Source of the DNA: an uncultured Prosthecobacter sp.
Lineage (GTDB): Bacteria; Verrucomicrobiota; Verrucomicrobiia; Verrucomicrobiales; Verrucomicrobiaceae
DNA: 20,845 nt
Assembly (NCBI GenBank): GCA_937941745.1
Contig: CALDGV010000656.1
Coordinates: 1-20,845 of the forward strand
Direction of reading: 5' to 3'
Below are positions 1 through 7,349 of the stretch, in pieces. The notes below the pieces were generated by a model that was not told where the DNA came from, made no database searches, and saw only the letters and a list, made by a program, of their open reading frames with translations. The first letter of the stretch is position 1, and every line of letters begins with the position of its first letter. A program made the translations under genes and the position numbers.

Positions 1-794
1 CTCATGCCGAAGCCGCCGCCGACGGTGATGGTGTAGCCTTCGACCTCGCCATTCACGACGTGCGGCACGAGGCCGACGTCCTGGGAGTAGATGTCCGCGT
101 CATTGAGCGGCTGGATGGCCACGCCGATCTTGAATTTGCGGGGGAGATAAACTTTGCCGTAGATGGGATCGTCGCCCTCGGCGGCCTTCGTGGCCTCACG
201 CACGGCGGGGTTGACCTCGGGGTCTTTGATCCAGTTTGGCTCGATCTTTTCACCATCGAGCCAGATGTCGGCGTAGGCGCTGGAGCGCCACAGGAAGCGC
301 TGGCTGATCTCTTCGGTGAGTTTTTGCGTGTCGGCATGCACGGCGTCCTTGATCGGCGCGGCGGGGCCCATGGTGTTGCGCACGACATCGCCGCAGGCAC
401 CCATCGTCGAGAGGCCGCTGTGGCAGACGTTGCTGATGACTTCTTTGACGCCGCCTTTGAGCACGCCGTGGAGCTGGATGCCCTGGCGGTTGGTGAGGCG
501 CATGTTGCCCATCGCTTTGGTGCAAAGTGCGTCGTGAATCATCCACTGCTCGGCGGTGATGCGGCCGCCGGGCATCTTGCTGCGGATCATGAAGCTCCAG
601 GCCTTCTCTTTCTTCTCCTTGGAAAGCTGGGCACGCAGGTCACGGTCGTCCTGCTGGTAGGAGCCGTGGTGCTTCATGAGGATGTTGCTGTCCTCCGGGA
701 TGCTGGGGGTGTTGGTGTCAGCGAAAAGCTCGGCGAGCTGGCCACGGAGGCCGGCGGAGGCAAGCTTGATTTCTTCAACGGAGGCTTTGGACAT
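1..794 (-). CDS. cysI: Assimilatory sulfite reductase hemoprotein (beta) subunit, N-terminal part
   Basis: This gene starts at the ATG at 794 and reads leftwards off the window, giving 264 visible residues of a family that is usually about 550-600 long. The family reduces sulfite to sulfide with six electrons, using siroheme and a 4Fe-4S cluster, in cytoplasmic sulfate assimilation. What I see is the ferrite-reductase N-terminal half: HHGSYQQDDRDLRAQ near residue 42, MPGGRITAEQW near 74, MRLTNRQGIQLHG near 98, MGACGDVVRNTMGP near 130, and YLPRKFKIGVAI near 220, ending at a VGGGFGM segment. These blocks match E. coli CysI and plant ferredoxin-dependent sulfite reductase closely. The cysteine cluster lies in the missing half, so NADPH versus ferredoxin as donor is not settled; MGACGDVVRN leans slightly towards the ferredoxin type. 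Nitrite reductase is less likely. No Shine-Dalgarno is visible before the start. Confidence 0.88.
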   Translation of the reverse strand, partial: MSKASVEEIKLASAGLRGQLAELFADTNTPSIPEDSNILMKHHGSYQQDDRDLRAQLSKEKKEKAWSFMIRSKMPGGRITAEQWMIHDALCTKAMGNMRLTNRQGIQLHGVLKGGVKEVISNVCHSGLSTMGACGDVVRNTMGPAAPIKDAVHADTQKLTEEISQRFLWRSSAYADIWLDGEKIEPNWIKDPEVNPAVREATKAAEGDDPIYGKVYLPRKFKIGVAIQPLNDADIYSQDVGLVPHVVNGEVEGYTITVGGGFGM

Positions 795-884
795 AGGGGA
801 AGGTCTAAATTGGGGGCTGCCAGACTCGCGCATTCACGAGGGAAAGCAAGAAATCATCCCATTTATACATACTTTGTCTATCGG

Positions 885-904
885 AAAAGTGGGCAATTTG
901 CCAC
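885..904 (-). terminator. Possible weak intrinsic terminator after the PQQ-propeller gene
   Basis: On the minus strand GTGGCAAATTGCCCAC can fold into a short imperfect stem (GTGG/CCAC plus CA/TG with one bulged C), followed by TTTT. It lies about 35 bases past the stop of the propeller gene and before the sulfite reductase gene, where a terminator would be expected. The stem is short, so the call is tentative. Confidence 0.3.
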
Positions 905-936
905 AAACTCTCTCGGATCGGCTTCATTCCGAACTC

Positions 937-2106
937 TCACTTCAGTTTGGAGAGTTTTTTGTCACTCCGGACATAGACCGCACCGTCACTGATCGCAGGG
1001 GTGCAGAGAATCGTGTCCTTGAGTTCGACGCTGTGGATGACTTCACCTTCCTTGGCAGTGGTATCCACGACCTGGAAGTCTCCACGTTCGCTGGCAATGT
1101 AGATGTATTTGCCCGCAGCAACTGGTGAGCCACTGAAGGGGCCTTTGAGGCGGAGCTTCCAGGCTTCATCTCCATTTGCAAGGCTGCCTTTCACAAGGAC
1201 TCCAGCGCCGTTGAGCACGTAGATCGAATCACCCAATACAAGAGGGCTGCCGGTGCCGGGCTTGAGTCCGCTGGCACGCCACAACTGAGAAACGGCACCT
1301 TTCTCAGGAACCAAGGCGGTGACACCGTTCGAAGGCACATAGATGGCATCTTGAGTGACTGCGGAGCTGGGGATGGTGGCAGCACCGTCGGTATAGTCCC
1401 ACTCAATCTCACCTGTTTTTGGATTCACCCCCGTGAGGCCTTTGCTGGACTGCAAAGCCACCGTGCCCTTGAAGACAACCGCGCTGGTCCAGTTCGCGGC
1501 TTTCGGACGTTCCTTTTTCCAACGATTCTTGCCCGTGGCCACGTCGATGCCGACGGCAATGGATTCGCTGTCGTTCTCCGCCTGCACCACGAGCGTGTCA
1601 CCGACCACGACGGGTGAAGAGGACATGCCGAGGCTGTTGCTGGCGTTGGCATAATCAAAAGTCAGCCCGCGCAGCCACAGCAGGTTGCCCGCGAGGTCGA
1701 AGGCGAAAAGGTCGTTTGATGAATACAGCGCGAAGACGCGCTCGCCATCGCTGCAAGGGGTCGGCGCGGCCACGCTGGTCTTGTTGTGCGCCATCGTGCG
1801 GCCCGTGGCCTTCATCACACGTTCCCAGAGCTTCTTGCCATCGGCGGCACTGAAGCAAAACACATGCAGGTTCGACTGATCCGGTCCGCTGGAGCAGGTC
1901 ACAAAGACCTTGTTCCCGACCACGATGGGGCTGCTCAGGCCGCGCCCTGGCAGTTCGACCTGCCAATTGACGGCGACTTTTGGACCAGGAGCCGTAGCTT
2001 CGGTGGAAACAGCGGAAGCATTCGGGCCGCGAAACTGCGGCCAGTCGGCGGCAACAGCAGAATGGCCAAGCAGCGCGAAGGCAAAAAGGGAAAGGGTAAG
2101 CTTCAT
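937..2106 (-). CDS. Secreted PQQ-type beta-propeller protein (BamB-like)
   Basis: The product has 389 residues from the ATG at 2106; a TTG four codons upstream would lengthen it but would spoil the signal peptide. Residues 1-20 (MKLTLSLFAFALLGHSAVAA) form a clear Sec signal with an AVA-A cleavage site, followed by DWPQFRGPNASA, the typical start of PQQ-like propellers in Verrucomicrobiota and Planctomycetota. Repeated blade motifs follow, for example SSPIVVGNKVFVTCSS, LFAFDLAGNLLW, SSPVVVGDTLVVQ, GVNPKTGEIEWDY, SPLVLGDSIYVLN and CTPAISDGAVYVRSDK. This pattern supports one complete WD40/PQQ-like propeller acting in the periplasm. No attached enzyme domain is seen, so a binding or scaffold role is more likely than alcohol dehydrogenase activity. 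The start lies 18 bases after the preceding gene's stop, which suggests cotranscription with it. Confidence 0.85.
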   Translation of the reverse strand: MKLTLSLFAFALLGHSAVAADWPQFRGPNASAVSTEATAPGPKVAVNWQVELPGRGLSSPIVVGNKVFVTCSSGPDQSNLHVFCFSAADGKKLWERVMKATGRTMAHNKTSVAAPTPCSDGERVFALYSSNDLFAFDLAGNLLWLRGLTFDYANASNSLGMSSSPVVVGDTLVVQAENDSESIAVGIDVATGKNRWKKERPKAANWTSAVVFKGTVALQSSKGLTGVNPKTGEIEWDYTDGAATIPSSAVTQDAIYVPSNGVTALVPEKGAVSQLWRASGLKPGTGSPLVLGDSIYVLNGAGVLVKGSLANGDEAWKLRLKGPFSGSPVAAGKYIYIASERGDFQVVDTTAKEGEVIHSVELKDTILCTPAISDGAVYVRSDKKLSKLK

Positions 2107-2124
2107 GATGATCAACAAAAGAGG

Positions 2125-3231
2125 TTATTTGGCAGCCAAGATCGCCGTGCCGGTGTCGTCACAGATGCGTAGCTGGAACTGCCATTCGACGGTCCAAGTT
2201 TCGGTCTGCTCGTTTTGGCAGCACTTCACAAGGATCTGGTTTTTGCCTTTCTTGAGGTGAATGGGCAGCTTGTATTGATCCAGCTTCGCGCCGCGATGGT
2301 ATTCATCACGGGCGAAGATGAGCTGGCCGTTGAGCCAGACCTTCCAGCCGTTTTTGCAGCCGAGGCGGATCTGGGCCTCGCGCTCCTCAGCGGAGTCAAA
2401 CTCGGTGTAGGCATAGCCCGTGACCTCCTTCAGCATGGTGTAGGGCTTGTTGAAGTCGATCTGGCCGTATTCGTCCGTGCTGGTGAAGTTGATCCACTTC
2501 ACATCGCCTGTTTTTCCTGGGTAGGTGGCCGTGAGGTCGATCTTCTCTTCAGGGGGAAAGACGGTGTCGAAGCCCTTGCGCTCAACATTGGTGAAGGGAG
2601 CGATCAATTTCCAACTGCGCACGAAGCCGAAATGCGTGGGCAGATCAACGGGGCTGCCAAGGTCCTTGAGCTTTTTGGCGAGGTCCTTGATCTGGTCTTC
2701 GTCACGTGCGCCCTTCATGGCCTGCTGGTAGGAAGCTAAAGCGGCATCCTTCTTGCCCTGCTCCAGGGCTTCATCGCCCGCGCTCGTGAGCTTCGATACA
2801 GGATGGCGGCGGAGCTCGCTGCTGGGGTCCTCAAGAAGCTGCGGGGTGATTTTCTCCGCCAGTTCAGGCTTCGCCCGCTGGATCAGATCAAAGGCGACGA
2901 CACGAGCTGCGGCGCTGTTCTTCGTATCCATGAGGAAGGCCTGCACGGCTTCGACAGGCAGTTTCTTGGCCTCGATCGCCCGATCAGCCACGACGCCAAT
3001 GGCGGCCCGAAGCCAGTTTTCAGCCAGAGGATTGGCGCCATTCATCGCGGTGAGGATCTCTGGCAGCGCGGCGGGATCGGCTTTGCTGATCTGCTGCCAG
3101 GCGGCCGTGGCTTTTTCATTGCCCTCCCCTTCTTTCTGCACGGCCCGCAGAGCTGCGAGAGGCTGCTCCAGGCTGGCAGCAAAGGTGGCGGAGGCGAAAA
3201 GAAGTCCGAAAAAAGCGGCGGGGAGTTTCAT
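2125..3231 (-). CDS. Secreted protein of unknown function: helical repeat region plus C-terminal jelly-roll-like domain
   Basis: The product has 368 residues. It begins with a Sec signal peptide (MKLPAAFFGLLFASATFA, cleavage near residue 18). Residues about 20-200 are alanine-rich and helical, of HEAT/TPR character (PAALPEILTAMNGANPLAENW; SAGDEALEQGKKDAALASYQQ). The C-terminal part, roughly 215-365, is beta-rich. It contains GCKNGWKVWLNGQLIFARDE and a block ending in HLKKGKNQILVKCCQNE, the pattern of galactose-binding-like domains in which a glycosidase-type sandwich displays a WLNG loop. Such proteins are common in this phylum, but I know of no assigned activity. It is the first gene of a two-gene unit with the PQQ propeller (18-base gap), so the two probably act together in the periplasm. 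No catalytic residues are recognisable. Confidence 0.75.
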   Translation of the reverse strand: MKLPAAFFGLLFASATFAASLEQPLAALRAVQKEGEGNEKATAAWQQISKADPAALPEILTAMNGANPLAENWLRAAIGVVADRAIEAKKLPVEAVQAFLMDTKNSAAARVVAFDLIQRAKPELAEKITPQLLEDPSSELRRHPVSKLTSAGDEALEQGKKDAALASYQQAMKGARDEDQIKDLAKKLKDLGSPVDLPTHFGFVRSWKLIAPFTNVERKGFDTVFPPEEKIDLTATYPGKTGDVKWINFTSTDEYGQIDFNKPYTMLKEVTGYAYTEFDSAEEREAQIRLGCKNGWKVWLNGQLIFARDEYHRGAKLDQYKLPIHLKKGKNQILVKCCQNEQTETWTVEWQFQLRICDDTGTAILAAK

Positions 3232-3348
3232 GCGGGATGGGGGAGGCTACCCGCAAAGAACGCTGCTGAGCAAGGAACAGTTTCGAGCCAGAAGAATGAG
3301 GTTCCATCTTGCAGCCTCAGCCTGACATTCGTAAGCCGGGAAAGCGCC

Positions 3349-5856
3349 ATGCTTCCTTCCATCAACAACCTCAAGCTTCCCGACGTCTGGCAGCACCAGG
3401 CGGTGAACTTGCTGCGTGAAGGCTGCGATGTGGTGGTCAGTGCGCCGACCGGAGCCGGCAAGACCTATATTTTTGAGCTGCTGCACCAGTCACGCTCGCT
3501 CCAGGGCCAGGCTGTTTACACGGTTCCCACGCGAGCCCTGGCAAACGACAAGTATGCGGAGTGGCGCGACGCCAAGTGGGACGTGGGAATCGCGACCGGA
3601 GACGTGTCAGAAAACGTCACGGCACCCGTGCTGGTGGCCACGCTGGAGACTCAGCTGGAAAGGCTGGTCCGAGGAGAAGGCCCGGCACTCCTGGTGATCG
3701 ATGAATACCAGATGATCGGCGATGGGCAGCGGGGATCACACTACGAGGCGGCGATCGCGCTGGCACCGCTGGAAACACGACTGCTGCTGCTGAGCGGCTC
3801 GGTGGCCAACCCTGAAGATGTCACAGCCTGGATGCAGCGCCTGGGCCGCCGAGCCGAGGTGGTGATGACCAAGGAACGACCCGTTCCCCTGGACGAAACG
3901 CCCTGGGAGACATTGCCCCAGCGCATGGCACGGCATTTCGAGCAGTTCTGGCCCAAGTTTGCCGCGGCGGTGATGCTGGCGGACCTCGCCCCGCTGCTCA
4001 TCTTCTCACCCCGGCGGAGGGAGGCGGAAAACATCGCACGCCGGCTTGCCAGCGACCTGCCTGCAGGAGACCCGCTGGAGCTCACACCGGAACAGCGTGC
4101 CGTCTGCGGCAAGGATCTGGCCAATCTGCTGGAGAAACGCATCGCCTACCATCACAGCGGGCTGAGCTATGCTGCCCGGGCAGGCGTGATCGAACCTCTG
4201 GCGAAAGCAGGCCAGCTGCGTGTGGTCGTGGCGACGATGGGCCTCGCTGCGGGCATCAATTTCTCCGTCCGCAGTGTGCACGTGGCCGCGACGACGTTTC
4301 ACGATGGCAAGAGCGAGCACAAACTCGCGCCTGACGAACTTTTGCAAATGTATGGCCGGGCTGGGCGCAGGGGGCTGGATGAACGCGGTTACGTGGTCAC
4401 CACAAGGCAGAGCCCATCCCTCTTCGATGCGCGGCCGGCACGGCTTCACCGCAGCAATCTTCTGGCATGGCCGATCTTCCTCCGCGTGATGAGGCATGCT
4501 GCCCAGACCCAGCAGAACCCGTTTGAGGAGGCCGAAAAATTCGCCCGGCGGCTTTTTGCCAAAGCTCCGCCACTGCTCGGACTGGAGGAGGAGGTGCCTC
4601 AGGGGACATTGCAAAGCGGTCTGCAGGAAGCCCAGGCTCTGTTTGGCCTGGAGGCCACAGAAAAGCAGATGCTGAACTCGCGTGGTGAATGGGAACGCAA
4701 GCCCGGAACGCCCCCGGAATGGCTGCCCTTGGCCCAAACCTGGGTGGCTGGCACCGACAAGATGGCCCCTGCCCTGGGCACACCTGGATTCGTGGCGCAC
4801 TTCGCGCATGGGATCGGACGTGTTGGGAGGCTGGAGAAGGATCGCTACGGCGTGGAGGTCCCGCTGGGCTCGAAGATCGAAGATCAGCCAGGAATCGTAA
4901 AGCCGACCAAGGGCCTTCGGAGGATGCTGAAGCTGCCTCGTCGGCTCGAAACGATCTCCGTGGAGGAGATTGAAGTGCTGCATGGTCACCTGCTTGCCGA
5001 AGCTCTGCGGGATGCCTACCAAAGCGGCCTCGAGCACGAAACCCAGGGGCTGCCTGTCCTGCGGTGCACGGTGGAGAAGGAAGGGCTTGTCTTTGCAGTG
5101 TTCGACCTCGGTGACATCTGCGTGCCCGTGCACCGTGACTCGTTTGATGTGCCTTTGTTCCGCACGAAGGAGCGCATGCAGGTGGTGCGGCGTGAAACCG
5201 GTGTGCAAGCACCCGAGGCGTCTGCATCCGACCGGCAGCCTCGCGCAGGTTCGCCGATCCACGCGTGGCGTTCGCTTGGGCTGATTGATGAAAAAGGCGT
5301 GCCGACACGGCGCGGGGAGATCTTCTCCTTTTTTCAAGGCGGAGAAGGGCTGGCCATCGCAGCGGCGCTCGAGGATGAAGGCTACCGGATCGACGACCTC
5401 GTGCGCCATCTCGCGAACCTTCGTGGAGGCACGAAGTTCGACCTGCCGATCAGTTGCGACAGCGAAAGGCTCGGCGCCGTATCGCGGAACACTTTCGGAT
5501 TCATCAACCACCAAGGCTACCTCGAAAGCGGCCTGCCGCCTGATTATGGTGAAGGCACCTCCGAGCTGCTCGACGCCATGCTGCACCCCGAAAAAGGTGG
5601 CGACCGCGACCTGCGCCCCGCCGATGTGGCCGAGGGAGACATCTCGCGTGCCTACATCGAGTGGCTCAGCCTGCTGCGCCACATCATTCACGCCCCGCAG
5701 CACCCCTGGCGACGCTGGCAGGCTCTGCAAGAGGAGTGCACCCGGGCTCTGAAGCACCATGGCAAAGCCCTGCGCCATCTTTTCTACCTGGACCTACCGC
5801 CCCTGACGAACAAGCAGAAGCATGGGAAGACACGGCATCACCTCATGACAAAGTAG
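3349..5856 (+). CDS. SKI2-like superfamily 2 DExH helicase
   Basis: The product has 835 residues from the ATG at 3349. The open frame extends 546 bases further upstream, but that part lies antisense to the neighbouring signal-peptide gene and does not look like protein. The core motifs are complete: motif I APTGAGKT (32-39); Ia VPTRALANDKY (59-69); II DEYQ (118-121) in LLVIDEYQMIGDGQRG; III SGS (149-151); V ATMGLAAGIN (295-304); VI QMYGRAGRRG (333-342). This layout is that of SKI2/MTR4/SUV3-type ATP-dependent helicases, which unwind RNA or DNA in the 3'-5' direction. About 490 residues follow the core; they probably hold the winged-helix and helical-bundle parts, but I cannot assign them confidently. 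Motif II is unusual, since DEVH or DEAH is the rule and DEIQ occurs in SUV3. The gene is transcribed alone, divergent from the secreted-protein pair. RNA turnover is the likeliest role; DNA repair is possible. Confidence 0.87.
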   Translation: MLPSINNLKLPDVWQHQAVNLLREGCDVVVSAPTGAGKTYIFELLHQSRSLQGQAVYTVPTRALANDKYAEWRDAKWDVGIATGDVSENVTAPVLVATLETQLERLVRGEGPALLVIDEYQMIGDGQRGSHYEAAIALAPLETRLLLLSGSVANPEDVTAWMQRLGRRAEVVMTKERPVPLDETPWETLPQRMARHFEQFWPKFAAAVMLADLAPLLIFSPRRREAENIARRLASDLPAGDPLELTPEQRAVCGKDLANLLEKRIAYHHSGLSYAARAGVIEPLAKAGQLRVVVATMGLAAGINFSVRSVHVAATTFHDGKSEHKLAPDELLQMYGRAGRRGLDERGYVVTTRQSPSLFDARPARLHRSNLLAWPIFLRVMRHAAQTQQNPFEEAEKFARRLFAKAPPLLGLEEEVPQGTLQSGLQEAQALFGLEATEKQMLNSRGEWERKPGTPPEWLPLAQTWVAGTDKMAPALGTPGFVAHFAHGIGRVGRLEKDRYGVEVPLGSKIEDQPGIVKPTKGLRRMLKLPRRLETISVEEIEVLHGHLLAEALRDAYQSGLEHETQGLPVLRCTVEKEGLVFAVFDLGDICVPVHRDSFDVPLFRTKERMQVVRRETGVQAPEASASDRQPRAGSPIHAWRSLGLIDEKGVPTRRGEIFSFFQGGEGLAIAAALEDEGYRIDDLVRHLANLRGGTKFDLPISCDSERLGAVSRNTFGFINHQGYLESGLPPDYGEGTSELLDAMLHPEKGGDRDLRPADVAEGDISRAYIEWLSLLRHIIHAPQHPWRRWQALQEECTRALKHHGKALRHLFYLDLPPLTNKQKHGKTRHHLMTK

Positions 5857-5883
5857 GCAATAGACAGCCCTGGCCTGCAGCAG

Positions 5884-6600
5884 CTACAGGCGGGATTGAT
5901 ACAGCAGCCGCCCCGACGAATCGAGGACCAGAAGCTGTGCTGATTCAATTTTGGTTTTAGACTTGGCTATGAAATAGCTAGTGCCAGACTTTCTCCCAGC
6001 AAAATTAGACTGACTTAATTCATTGATGATCTGACTGTCTATTTCCCAAAACACTTCAAAGGCGGCTGAAGCGATCTCACCTGCTGGAATTTGAGCAACT
6101 TTGGCCTTTCGCAGCTGCAAGGCGCGGTATTTGGAAGGCCTGGACTCGCTGGTGTCTTTTTCTAAAACATAACCAATTAGCAGCAGAAGGGTCACATCAG
6201 AGAAATCTTCAGCTCCACTGTTGCTGATTTGCGCCTGATAAGCCACTCCAGTGCTCTTTTCCGTCCCTTTCGATGTGGGCTGCTTGATGCGTTTGAGGTT
6301 CGTTTTGGAGGTCTTTGTCAGTGTCGCCCGCAGTCGCGATGCCGATGGGCTGAGTGATGGCATTTTGAGGCTGAGCCATTTCAACACCTGGGGAAGGTGG
6401 ATGGGCTCGACATCATCCATCCTGACATCATGAGTTTTTCCAGTAGCAGCCTTGAGAATAACCCGGTCAAAGTTGACGGCTTCGATTTTGCCTGTGCATC
6501 TCCCATCTTTACCAGAGGCGGTGATCGTTCCGGCATCCTGGGAGTGAACGGCCGTGGAGAACGCTAGAAGCAGCAGGATGATGCGTGTCGGACAGCTCAT
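5884..6600 (-). CDS. Exported protein of unknown function, AT-rich gene
   Basis: The product has 238 residues from the ATG at 6600. A start 13 codons upstream is open but would put a charged stretch before the signal peptide. MSCPTRIILLLLAFSTAVHSQ is a plausible Sec signal; the Cys at position 3 is too early for a lipobox. Residues about 25-65 (DGRCTGKIEAVNFDRVILKA, then GKTHDVRMDDVEPIHLP) resemble the small SHD1-like beta domains frequent in exported proteins of Verrucomicrobiota and Planctomycetota; this is a weak resemblance only. The rest is beta-rich, with a basic middle (TKTSKTNLKRIKQPTSKGTE). Base composition differs from the neighbours: 42 of 120 bases in 5941-6060 are G or C, about 35%, in an otherwise high-GC window. 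That suggests recent acquisition. It is convergent with the helicase gene (27-base gap) and divergent from pgsA. Confidence 0.65.
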   Translation of the reverse strand: MSCPTRIILLLLAFSTAVHSQDAGTITASGKDGRCTGKIEAVNFDRVILKAATGKTHDVRMDDVEPIHLPQVLKWLSLKMPSLSPSASRLRATLTKTSKTNLKRIKQPTSKGTEKSTGVAYQAQISNSGAEDFSDVTLLLLIGYVLEKDTSESRPSKYRALQLRKAKVAQIPAGEIASAAFEVFWEIDSQIINELSQSNFAGRKSGTSYFIAKSKTKIESAQLLVLDSSGRLLYQSRL

Positions 6601-6672
6601 GATGAACTCGAGAATGATGATTTCTGTTTTCCAGGTCAATCCTTGTCTTTAGCTGCTGCTGAGCGGGCTCCC

Positions 6673-6711
6673 GGCATGTTATGCCTGACAAACGGAATCG
6701 ATGTTTGACAG
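6673..6711. promoter_or_regulatory. Two abutting inverted repeats in the pgsA upstream region
   Basis: GGCAT-gtt-ATGCC (6673-6685) is a perfect 5-base dyad. It shares its last base with CTGACAAAC (6685-6693), which pairs at 8 of 9 positions with GTTTGACAG (6703-6711) across a 9-base spacer. The second arm contains TTGACA (6705-6710), identical to a sigma-70 -35 box, but no good -10 box follows at the right distance. The site lies 42 bases before the pgsA ATG and about 70 bases before the divergent minus-strand gene. It may be an operator or a leader structure. Confidence 0.35.
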
Positions 6712-6752
6712 CACGCCTTTTCTCTCGCTACACGGTCTCACCGAACTCACTC

Positions 6753-7331
6753 ATGAACCTGCCGAACAAGCTGACCGTCGCCCGACTGATCCTGACAGCG
6801 GTGTTCGTCGTATGCTTTTACATTCCTTGGAGCCATGCCATGACGGCGGCGCTGCTCATTTTTTCAGCAGCTTCCATCACGGACTATCTGGACGGCAAGA
6901 TCGCCCGCGCCCGCAATCTGGTGACCAACTTCGGCAAGCTCTTCGACCCTCTGGCAGACAAGGTGCTGATTGCCGCTGCATTCATTCTGCTCGTCGAGCG
7001 CACGGAAATGAAGGCCTGGATTGCCATCGCCATTTTAGGACGTGAATTTTTCGTCACCGGCATCCGGCTGATCGCGGTGCAGAAGGGTGTCGTTCTGGCT
7101 GCGGAAAGGCTGGGCAAGCACAAGATGGCCTGGCAGATCCTCACCGTGCTGTATTTCCTGCTCAGCGCCGCCTCGGCGGAGGCCCTGTTTGGCTTCCTGC
7201 GCCCTTGGCTGGAACCTTCGCCTGCTCACTGGTGGGCTGGTGCCACGATCGTGGGCATCACCACTGCTTTGACGGTGATCTCCGGCTTCAGCTACTTTTG
7301 GAAAAACCGGCAGCTCTTTGATGACGCCTGA
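6753..7331 (+). CDS. pgsA: CDP-diacylglycerol--glycerol-3-phosphate 3-phosphatidyltransferase
   Basis: The product has 192 residues. It transfers a phosphatidyl group from CDP-diacylglycerol to glycerol 3-phosphate in the inner membrane, the committed step to phosphatidylglycerol and cardiolipin. The CDP-alcohol phosphotransferase signature D-G-x2-A-R-x8-G-x3-D-x3-D is exact: D47 G48, A51 R52, G61, D65, D69 (around DYLDGKIARARN and GKLFDPLADK). The start MNLPNKLTVARL is the usual PgsA N-terminus, so ATG 6753 is preferred over an open frame that starts 72 bases upstream. Hydrophobic segments lie near 12-42, 74-100, 120-140 and 160-180, as expected for a multi-pass enzyme of about 185-200 residues. 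Related phosphatidyltransferases share the signature, but the N-terminus and length favour PgsA. It is convergent with the DUF1501 gene (18-base gap). Confidence 0.9.
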   Translation: MNLPNKLTVARLILTAVFVVCFYIPWSHAMTAALLIFSAASITDYLDGKIARARNLVTNFGKLFDPLADKVLIAAAFILLVERTEMKAWIAIAILGREFFVTGIRLIAVQKGVVLAAERLGKHKMAWQILTVLYFLLSAASAEALFGFLRPWLEPSPAHWWAGATIVGITTALTVISGFSYFWKNRQLFDDA

Positions 7332-7349
7332 TCGTCCGCCTTTGCGCTG

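Noticed and set aside
60..992. 310-codon plus-strand open frame at the left end
   Set aside because: It lies antisense to the sulfite reductase gene, whose motifs are unmistakable; the frame is an antisense by-product of GC-rich codon usage.
2803..3348. Upstream extension of the helicase frame
   Set aside because: It runs antisense through the neighbouring secreted-protein gene and shows no helicase-related sequence; ATG 3349 begins right before the Q-motif region.
4006..5778. 590-codon minus-strand open frame opposite the helicase
   Set aside because: The protein is of low complexity, with no recognisable motif, while the plus strand encodes a complete helicase.
5873..5891. GCCTG/CAGGC hairpin between the helicase and the AT-rich gene
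   Set aside because: The stem is only 5 pairs with a 9-base loop and no T-run, so it is not a credible terminator.
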